Source of the DNA: Bacteroidota bacterium
GTDB lineage: Bacteria > Bacteroidota > Bacteroidia > Bacteroidales > VadinHA17
NCBI GenBank assembly: GCA_023430725.1
Contig: JAEYZD010000201.1
Coordinates: forward strand, 1-6,860
Length of the DNA: 6,860 nt
Reading direction: 5' to 3'
A program made the translations under genes and the position numbers. Below, in pieces: positions 1 to 5,944 of the stretch (the stretch's first letter is position 1; each line of letters begins with the position of its first letter). The notes beneath the pieces were generated by a model. The model was given only the letters and a program-made list of their open reading frames with translations. It did not search any database and was not told the DNA's origin.

Positions 1-34
1 GGGGGACTGCGGCGCGAGCCGCATCCTACCCGAT

Positions 35-60
35 TAGGAGCATGTTAACACAAAACAAAA
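35..60 (+). repeat. Core direct repeat, copy 1
   Basis: TAGGAGCATGTTAACA followed by an A-rich tail. It matches copy 2 at 175-200 in 22 of 26 positions with no gaps, exactly 140 bp apart. It contains the 8-bp palindrome TGTTAACA. Confidence 0.8.
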
Positions 61-86
61 GGGACGGGTGTGTGTGCCCCACATTC

Positions 87-113
87 TACAATTCTTGATG
101 CCCTACGGGCATC
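87..113 (+). repeat. Box-plus-hairpin module 1
   Basis: Box TACAATTCTT (87-96) is followed directly by a perfect 7-bp stem GATGCCC/GGGCATC with 3-nt loop TAC. It has the same architecture as the modules at 150-176 (minus) and 217-243 (plus), but a different stem sequence. Confidence 0.75.
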
Positions 114-149
114 CATGCAAAAGGTAATGCTATCTATATCAGATGTATA

Positions 150-176
150 CCACCTCGTTGAGGTGGGAGAATTGTA
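150..176 (-). repeat. Box-plus-hairpin module 2 (inverted)
   Basis: On the minus strand, box TACAATTCTC (176-167) is followed directly by a perfect 7-bp stem CCACCTC/GAGGTGG with 3-nt loop AAC. It lies in the opposite orientation to modules 1 and 3. Confidence 0.75.
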
Positions 177-200
177 GAAGCATGTTAACATCAAAAAAAA
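175..200 (+). repeat. Core direct repeat, copy 2
   Basis: TAGAAGCATGTTAACA followed by TC and eight A residues. It matches copy 1 at 35-60 in 22 of 26 positions. Its A8 tail is the T8 tract of the possible terminator on the minus strand. Confidence 0.8.
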
Positions 201-216
201 TGCGGCGCCAGCCGTA
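193..216 (-). terminator. Possible rho-independent terminator of the operon
   Basis: Read on the minus strand, a GC-rich hairpin (CGGC/GCCG core with loop TGGC, an A-C mismatch and then a T-A pair outside it; 201-216) is followed at once by eight T residues (193-200). It lies 53 bp past the GH105 stop codon, where the operon would be expected to end. The stem is short and imperfect on this strand, and it lies inside a repeated element, so the role is plausible but not certain. Confidence 0.5.
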
Positions 217-243
217 TACAATTCTTAGTGGTCTATGACCACT
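217..243 (+). repeat. Box-plus-hairpin module 3
   Basis: Box TACAATTCTT (217-226) is followed directly by a perfect 7-bp stem AGTGGTC/GACCACT with 3-nt loop TAT. It lies 27 bp beyond the GH105 stop codon. No T-run follows it on the minus strand, so it is unlikely to be a terminator by itself, though it could protect the mRNA 3' end. Confidence 0.75.
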
Positions 244-269
244 TTCCAATGTATTCAGTATCCTCCACC

Positions 270-1466
270 CTAAAGCATCTCGTACTCCAGGCTGGCCATG
301 ATGAACGGCCCGACGCCCTTGGGATCATTGTCGCGGATAATCTCACCTATATAATATTCATAGGAGCCGTCACGGTAAGGGTCACCTCCCAGGCCTGCAA
401 CTCCGCAGATGTTTTTCATTGTGACGAGACCGTCAGCCTCTGTGACTATGAAGTTTTCAAGCAAACCCCTGTAAGCCTTGTGAGCCGTGGCCAGGTATTG
501 TTCATCAAGGTATCCCATTCTCACCCCCTTGAAGATTGAGTAGGCGAACATTGCCGTACAGGAGGTCTCGATATAGTTGCCATCATCACCCGAACGGTCG
601 GGCACCTGGTACCATCCTCCGGTGACAGGATCCTGTATTTCGGTCAGTTTTTCTGCCATCCGCCGGAGAATATCTATCAGCTGTTCCCTGCCGGTCTGAT
701 CTTCGGGAAGGAAATCAAGCACATCAACTATGGCCATTGAGAACCATCCCATGGCACGGCCCCATGCATGAGGCGCCTGGCCTGTGATGCTGTCTGCCCA
801 TGCCATCTGTCGCGATGCGTCAAAAGCGTGCCTGTAGAGACCGGTGGCAGGATCATAGGTGCGGGCTGATACTATCAGGAACTGGTTGACAACATCACAG
901 AAATCCTGCGGACGGTCATACCTGAGGGCATACTCAGCATAAAACGGAGCTCCCATATAGAGGCCGTCAAGCCACATCTGGTCAGGATAGATCTTCTTGT
1001 GCCAGAAGCCGCCTTCTGCAGTCCGGGGCTGCGACTCCAGCTGGTCCCTTAGTGTGTGTATAACCTTCTCGTAGCGCGGGTCTTTGGTACGGTCAAAAAG
1101 CAGGAACATCATCTTGCCGGGGTTAACCTGATCGATGTTGTAGTTGTCCATTTTGTATTTGTAAATTATCCCTTCAGCATCAATGAGGGAATCAGCGTAA
1201 CCCTTCGCATATGCATAAAAGCGTTCATCCCCGGTTGCCTCATTGAGTCTCATGAAAGCCAGACCCATCAGCCCCTGCGTATAGTTCCACTTCTTTCCCG
1301 TAACAAAATCGGCCATCCATAACGACGGATTGCGTATCATCTCGGACTCAGCCATTCTGACTGACCACAGCGGGGAGTCGAGACCGCTTTTCCTCCCGCT
1401 GCCGCAGGCGCCGAGAAATATCACTCCAATCAGTCCTGCCGTAATGATTAATGATCTTTTTACCAT
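270..1466 (-). CDS. GH105/GH88-family unsaturated rhamnogalacturonyl hydrolase, lipoprotein
   Basis: This complete 398-residue protein has a lipoprotein signal peptide: MVKR, a hydrophobic stretch, then lipobox LGAC with Cys21. The mature part looks like an (alpha/alpha)6-barrel hydrolase of the YteR type. Visible family motifs are KWNYTQGLMGLAF (59-71), YNIDQVNPGKMM (109-120, D112), DQMWLDGLYMGAPFYAEYA (162-180, D167), HAWGRAMGW (233-241), GNYIETSCTAMFAYSIFKG (296-314) and GVGPFIMASLEYE (384-396). D167, and probably D112, correspond by motif to the catalytic acidic residues of YteR and GH88 enzymes. These enzymes hydrate the C4=C5 double bond of a terminal unsaturated uronic acid and so release it from lyase-generated oligosaccharides. 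Length is normal for the family plus a signal peptide. After Cys21 the sequence is GSGRKS, without the acidic surface-export signal of Bacteroidota, so a periplasm-facing anchor is likely (inference). The start at 1466 lies 19 bp after the HTCS stop. It has an A/T-rich leader (TAAAATAAA) and no Shine-Dalgarno sequence. Exact substrate (rhamnogalacturonan, ulvan or another glycan) is undetermined. Confidence 0.93.
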   Translation of the reverse strand: MVKRSLIITAGLIGVIFLGACGSGRKSGLDSPLWSVRMAESEMIRNPSLWMADFVTGKKWNYTQGLMGLAFMRLNEATGDERFYAYAKGYADSLIDAEGIIYKYKMDNYNIDQVNPGKMMFLLFDRTKDPRYEKVIHTLRDQLESQPRTAEGGFWHKKIYPDQMWLDGLYMGAPFYAEYALRYDRPQDFCDVVNQFLIVSARTYDPATGLYRHAFDASRQMAWADSITGQAPHAWGRAMGWFSMAIVDVLDFLPEDQTGREQLIDILRRMAEKLTEIQDPVTGGWYQVPDRSGDDGNYIETSCTAMFAYSIFKGVRMGYLDEQYLATAHKAYRGLLENFIVTEADGLVTMKNICGVAGLGGDPYRDGSYEYYIGEIIRDNDPKGVGPFIMASLEYEML

Positions 1467-1485
1467 CTGACTTTATTTTACTGGT

Positions 1486-4400
1486 TCAGGTCTGCTTTTG
1501 TTTTCCGTTCTTGTCACGGTATTCAGAGGGTGTAACCCCGAACCGTTGTTTGAATATCCTGGAGAAGTAGCGCGGGTCATTGCATCCAACCATATAGGTT
1601 ACCTGCGATATAGTATACTCGCCTGATTCAATAAGCTGTGCCGCCCGTTTTACCCTCACCTCCCTTATAAATTCTATGGGGGCAAGCCCCGTGAGGCTCT
1701 TTAGTTTCTTGAAGAAGACTGACCGGCCAATTCCGATTTTTGAGACCAGTTCGTCAACAGTAAGGTCCGAGTTGTCAATGTTCTGTTCCATGACCTCCAT
1801 GACGCTCTTCATGAGCTTGTCATCATATGCTTCAACCATCGGCTCGGATGGAGTCACCTCATATGATTTGCCGGTTCCGGAGGGAGGATAATCCGCGATT
1901 GCTGCAAGGAAAAGTTCCTGGAGTTTTTTACGTTGCTGCAGGATGTTCTCCACCCTTGCCCTGAGGTATGTTGAACTGAAGGGTTTTGTTATGAAGTCGT
2001 CTGCACCGCGTTTCAGCGCTTCTACCTGGGTGTCGAGGTCGGTTTTGGCTGTCAGCACGACAACCGGAATATGAGAGGTGGTGGTCTCCTGTTTAATCCG
2101 GCGTGCGAGTTCCAGTCCATCCATCTCAGGCATCATAAGATCTGTGATGATGATATCCGGGAGCTGGCTTCGGGCAATCTCAAGGCCTTCGATGCCATTC
2201 CCTGCCTCAATGACATGAAATCCGTCAGCGAGGATGATCCTTATGAAACTCCGCAGCTCTTCATTATCCTCAACGAACAATAGAACAGGCTCGTCATCAT
2301 CATTGCCTCCGGTCTCTGCCTCTTCTTCATCTTCCTGTATTTCCTGTGATGTTCTGAGAGACTTCAGCGGGCTCTGTCCGTCGGCCAGCACAAATTCAGT
2401 ATCATTGCCAAAGTGCGAGAAGCCCAGCCTGAAGATGACCCTGAATGTGGCGCCCAGGCCCTCCTCGCTCTCGGCTGTCAGTTCCGCGCAGTGCAACTCC
2501 GCGAGTTCCCTGCTGAGGGAGAGCCCGATTCCGGTGCCGGGTTGCATCGTCATCACCTCCTTTTCTTCACTGTCAAACCGCATGAACAGTTTCTTCATTT
2601 TTTCCCTGGAGAGCCCGGTCCCCTGGTCTGCAACGATGAGCTCAAGCGAATCGTTGTTCTTCCTTACTGTGACGTTGACCCTCTTGCCACGCGGGGTGAA
2701 TTTGAGGGCATTGGTTATAAGGTTGAAAGCGATCTTCTCGATCTTGTCGCGGTCAGCCCATACCTTTTCGCCCTCCGAGAGATCCTCCGTGATAAGCCTT
2801 ATCCCCTTGTCCTCGGCCACCCTCCGGAAGTCGGTGCAGATGCCCTGAATAAACGGACCAAGGGGAAATTCCTCTATCCTGAGCTTCATCTTTTTGTTCT
2901 GCACCTTCCTGAAATCCAGTATCTGGTTGACAAGGCGAAGCATACGCTGGGTATTGCTCTGGACGAGGGTAAGCTGGTCCCTTACCTCGGGATCAAGGCG
3001 GTTGTTCTGAAGAATATTCGTAACCGGTGATGAGATAAGCGTCAGCGGGGTGCGTAGCTCATGGGAGATGTCTGTAAAGAACTTGAGCTTAAGGTTCGTG
3101 ATGAGCTGTTCCACCTCCACCTTGTGCCGCAGCTTGTACATTGTAAAGATGACATAGATGGTCAGGGCAATAAGAGCGAGGCTGACAGCGGCGATCAGGA
3201 TCTTTGCCATCAGTGTCTGCCAGAATGAAGGTCTCACGACCACTCTTATGCTTCGGGTGTTGCTGACCCATATGCCGTCTGAGTTCGTTGACCTGACACT
3301 GAAGATGTACTCCCCAGGATCCAGGTTTGTATAGGAGGCAACGCGCTGGCCCCGTCCTATGATCCAGTCGGGATCAACACCTTCAAGCCGGTGTGCATAC
3401 TGAATATTTTTCGGGTTTCTGTAATCGAGTGCGGCAAATTCTATTGAGAGACTCTTCTGGTCATGCCTCAGCTCCAGTGAGGCGATGCCCGTATCACTGC
3501 CGGGCAATGCGGGTGAACCTCCCCCTGTGTGCATGTCCGCTCCGGCAACTGTAAGCCTTGTGAACAGAAGGGGAGGGACGAAGTTGACCTTTCTCACCTG
3601 TTCCGGGTTAAAGCAGTAGATGCCGTTATCAAACCCGAACATGATTTCACTGTCTCCGGTTCTCAGCCCGGCAGCTTCGGAGAAGTAGCGTCGCTCGACT
3701 CCGCTCTGTTCGCTGTAGATTTCAAACGATTCGCTCTGCACATTGAATTTCAGGATTCCCCTTTCGCTGCTAAGCCAGAGGTTGCCATTGAGATCATCCA
3801 CGATGCTGAGTATCACATCGTCGGGTGCGCCTGTCCTGACAGTATAGGATTTGAATCCGGGTTTTTCACTGTCTCCTGTCACCCTGTTCAGGCCTCCGCC
3901 GAAGGTGGCAACGAAGATCTCGTCGTCAGGAGCACAATAGATATAGTGCACATCATTGTTTGCCAGGCTGTTCTCAATCTGCGGATCAAAGAAGCACGTC
4001 GTGAATTCAGCCTCTTCGGGTTCACCGAAACCGCGGTCGAAGATCACCAGTCCGCTTGTGGTTCCCACCCAGATTTTTCCCTTCGTATCCGAGGTTATGT
4101 ATCTTACCCTTTTGTGATTTGAATAGGGGTAGTTACGCAGCCGGTTGAGTGAGTTGATGAAGAGCGTGCGGCCATTCTCTTCTGTTATGTAGTTGAGTCC
4201 GCCGTTGAATGTCCCCACCCAGATCCTTCCTCCCGGGTCTTCGTGTACCGAGTAAACATTGTCATGGCTGAGGCTGAAGGGATCTGCATCATCGTGCCGG
4301 TAACCCGTCATGCGGTAGCAACACGGTGAACCGGTGCCGGCAGGTTCAAGCCTGAAGAGACCTCTTCCCTTCGATCCCATCCAGATGTTGCCCCTGCTGT

Positions 4401-5937
4401 CCTGGGTGATAACATAGACCAGGGCGCTGAAAGCATCACCGGAGCTGAACGTGCCATTCTCCCTGAGGTAACCCAACAACTGTCTCTCAGGATCGAAGAG
4501 CCAGACACGGCCGTCACGCGTTGCTGCCCACAGATTGCGGTTGTTGTCCTCGAAGATAGCCCTGACCTCGTTCTCTGAGTGTGATGCAGTTACGGGTTTG
4601 GGGCTTATCACCCTGAAGAGGCTTGGGAAGAAGGAAACTTTTTCTATACCACGGGTGATTGTGCACATCCAGAGGTTTCCCTGGCTGTCAGAGAGTGCCG
4701 AATGGATGAGGTTCGGAAAGCGTCTGTCACTGCTTCCCGGTTCATTGTGGAAGTACTCGAGGTTCCTTTCCGCCCTGTTGTAACGTGATAAGCCGCCTCC
4801 GCGAGGGTAAACCCACAGTATGTCATTTACATCTTCGAATATTACAAAACTCGGCAGCAGAACATTTGGATTGGTTTTATCGACCGCGGGGCGAAAATGA
4901 CGTACTGTGCCGCTGAAGGGATCGTAATGAATCACTCCGTCGGCCTGCGATTCAATCCATGCTTCACCGTAGCGGTCGACATAGACCGAGGCCATCCTGT
5001 CTGAAGGGAGCACGGGATAACGGGAGGTGTCATACTGTTTCTTCTCTCCGGTCACCGGCGAGTAGATGAAAAAGCCGTCGCCGGAGGTGAGGATGATGAG
5101 CTCGCGCTGATTGAGAGGCCTGATGCTGATTATGTCAGAGCTGACCCCCAGACGTATCTCCTCGGCCAGCTCAGCTCCGTGGCCGGTGACGATTATCGTG
5201 CCGTTGCCTGTGCCGAACCAGAGCCGTTCGCCGGCTTCATGCAGACAGAAGAATTCCCTGCCGGTTCTGTTCCGTTCGGATGGGGGCAGCATCTGCCGGG
5301 GTATTGTGTCATTGCCTCTGACAGTAAACAGTCCTGAGTCCGTCAGGACCCATACAGTTCCCTTGCTGTCTTTCGCAATCAGGTTGACAGATGTGACAGG
5401 GGTGGCTTCACTGCTGCATTCAAACCGCTGAAGGGTGTAGTCTGAGGATGAGGCCTGTGATATTACACGGATGCATGTTCCGGCTTCGGTGGGGAGCCAT
5501 GTCTCACCGCCGCTGAAACAGTAGATCTGGTTGACGGGGGAGTAGTTGCCGGGGCCTGACGCGCTGATCTCATTGAAGTTAATGAACTCCTCCGTGCGGG
5601 TGTTCATGCGGTAGACCTCACCGTCGTTGTTCATTATCCACAGGTATCCCAGGTCATCCTCTGTAATCCGGTCCACCCTGTTGTTCGTCAGTCCGTAGCT
5701 CGAGTTGAACCCCGACTTGTACACCTTGAAATTATATCCGTCAAAACGGTTAAGGCCGTCGAATGTGCCGAACCACATAAGCCCTTCGCGGTCCTGGTGC
5801 ATTGTAAGCACCACTCCTTCGGACAGACCGTCTTCAACTGAATAATGAGAAAAGGCGCTTTTGAACTGACCGGAGATTGTCCGCGGCAGCAGGGCCAGCA
5901 GCAGGATGAGAAACGTTTTCCCGGCAGTGAGGCGCAT
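1486..5937 (-). CDS. Hybrid two-component system (HTCS) sensor/regulator of a polysaccharide utilisation locus
   Basis: This 1483-residue one-protein phosphorelay spans the inner membrane. Domains in order: signal peptide (about 1-23, hydrophobic FLILLLALL, likely cleaved before Q24); a long periplasmic array of Reg_prop propeller repeats (about 28-785) with motifs such as DREGLMWFGTFDGLNRFD (49), DSRGNIWMGS (513), DPGGRIWVGTFNGGL (567) and DTKGKIWVGTTSGL (617); a Y_Y_Y domain (about 825-902); one membrane helix (about 911-933); HisKA with FTDISHELRTPLTLI, phospho-acceptor His959; HATPase with N-box N1072/N1076, DQGTG (1104-1108) and GTGIGLSLS (1134-1142); an acidic linker (about 1200-1216); a receiver with E1223/D1224, phospho-acceptor D1266, T1296 and K1318; and a C-terminal AraC helix-turn-helix pair (about 1375-1476) ending FGVTPSEYR. 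All key catalytic residues are intact. The family senses oligosaccharides in the periplasm and activates its own PUL. The start at 5937 is preceded by the upstream gene's stop and has no Shine-Dalgarno sequence. The ligand cannot be read from the sequence. Confidence 0.97.
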   Translation of the reverse strand: MRLTAGKTFLILLLALLPRTISGQFKSAFSHYSVEDGLSEGVVLTMHQDREGLMWFGTFDGLNRFDGYNFKVYKSGFNSSYGLTNNRVDRITEDDLGYLWIMNNDGEVYRMNTRTEEFINFNEISASGPGNYSPVNQIYCFSGGETWLPTEAGTCIRVISQASSSDYTLQRFECSSEATPVTSVNLIAKDSKGTVWVLTDSGLFTVRGNDTIPRQMLPPSERNRTGREFFCLHEAGERLWFGTGNGTIIVTGHGAELAEEIRLGVSSDIISIRPLNQRELIILTSGDGFFIYSPVTGEKKQYDTSRYPVLPSDRMASVYVDRYGEAWIESQADGVIHYDPFSGTVRHFRPAVDKTNPNVLLPSFVIFEDVNDILWVYPRGGGLSRYNRAERNLEYFHNEPGSSDRRFPNLIHSALSDSQGNLWMCTITRGIEKVSFFPSLFRVISPKPVTASHSENEVRAIFEDNNRNLWAATRDGRVWLFDPERQLLGYLRENGTFSSGDAFSALVYVITQDSRGNIWMGSKGRGLFRLEPAGTGSPCCYRMTGYRHDDADPFSLSHDNVYSVHEDPGGRIWVGTFNGGLNYITEENGRTLFINSLNRLRNYPYSNHKRVRYITSDTKGKIWVGTTSGLVIFDRGFGEPEEAEFTTCFFDPQIENSLANNDVHYIYCAPDDEIFVATFGGGLNRVTGDSEKPGFKSYTVRTGAPDDVILSIVDDLNGNLWLSSERGILKFNVQSESFEIYSEQSGVERRYFSEAAGLRTGDSEIMFGFDNGIYCFNPEQVRKVNFVPPLLFTRLTVAGADMHTGGGSPALPGSDTGIASLELRHDQKSLSIEFAALDYRNPKNIQYAHRLEGVDPDWIIGRGQRVASYTNLDPGEYIFSVRSTNSDGIWVSNTRSIRVVVRPSFWQTLMAKILIAAVSLALIALTIYVIFTMYKLRHKVEVEQLITNLKLKFFTDISHELRTPLTLISSPVTNILQNNRLDPEVRDQLTLVQSNTQRMLRLVNQILDFRKVQNKKMKLRIEEFPLGPFIQGICTDFRRVAEDKGIRLITEDLSEGEKVWADRDKIEKIAFNLITNALKFTPRGKRVNVTVRKNNDSLELIVADQGTGLSREKMKKLFMRFDSEEKEVMTMQPGTGIGLSLSRELAELHCAELTAESEEGLGATFRVIFRLGFSHFGNDTEFVLADGQSPLKSLRTSQEIQEDEEEAETGGNDDDEPVLLFVEDNEELRSFIRIILADGFHVIEAGNGIEGLEIARSQLPDIIITDLMMPEMDGLELARRIKQETTTSHIPVVVLTAKTDLDTQVEALKRGADDFITKPFSSTYLRARVENILQQRKKLQELFLAAIADYPPSGTGKSYEVTPSEPMVEAYDDKLMKSVMEVMEQNIDNSDLTVDELVSKIGIGRSVFFKKLKSLTGLAPIEFIREVRVKRAAQLIESGEYTISQVTYMVGCNDPRYFSRIFKQRFGVTPSEYRDKNGKQKQT

Positions 5938-5944
5938 ATGCTGG

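Larger units (their letters stand above)
8..113. repeat. Palindromic element A (BIME/REP-like composite, about 106 bp)
   Basis: Read left to right it holds: a hairpin with stem TGCGGC/GCCGCA and loop GCGA (8-23); an 11-nt stretch that looks like a diverged inverted box (24-34; TCCTA at 24-28 can also pair with TAGGA at 35-39); a 26-bp core shared with element B (35-60, 22 of 26 identical); a G/C and GT-rich spacer (61-86); the box TACAATTCTT (87-96); and a perfect 7-bp hairpin GATGCCC-TAC-GGGCATC (97-113). The order matches element B. It may be a non-autonomous mobile or REP-type repeat; no transposase is in the window. Confidence 0.65.
150..243. repeat. Palindromic element B (BIME/REP-like composite, about 94 bp)
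   Basis: The layout matches element A: hairpin CCACCTC-GTT-GAGGTGG (150-166); inverted box GAGAATTGTA (167-176, reverse complement of TACAATTCTC); shared core TAGAAGCATGTTAACA plus an A-rich tail (175-200); GC hairpin (201-216); box TACAATTCTT (217-226); and hairpin AGTGGTC-TAT-GACCACT (227-243). Two box-plus-hairpin modules therefore point outwards from a common core. The element ends 26 bp from the GH105 stop codon. A 12-bp perfect inverted repeat, TTCTACAATTCT (84-95) and AGAATTGTAGAA (168-179), links it to element A. Confidence 0.7.

Noticed and set aside
35..200. CRISPR array
   Set aside because: Only two imperfect copies 140 bp apart, and the sequence between them is itself made of hairpin modules rather than unique spacers.
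8..243. Integron attC sites (conserved ends with variable hairpin stems)
   Set aside because: GTTAACA does not fit the GTTRRRY core site and no matching RYYYAAC partner was seen. There are no cassette genes between the copies.
1..269. Autonomous insertion sequence
   Set aside because: There is no transposase frame in these 269 bases; only element-like repeats are present.
228..539. Plus-strand open frame of 103 codons starting in the repeat region
   Set aside because: It begins inside hairpin 227-243 and runs antisense through the conserved C-terminus of the GH105 gene, with no family resemblance.
2234..3030. Two overlapping plus-strand open frames of about 200 codons (2234-2848 and 2413-3030)
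   Set aside because: They lie opposite the conserved kinase and receiver domains of the HTCS. Their translations are serine/leucine-rich or low in recognisable motifs, as expected for antisense shadows.
3529..4122. Plus-strand open frame of 197 codons
   Set aside because: It is antisense to propeller repeats of the HTCS and has no recognisable domain or start context.
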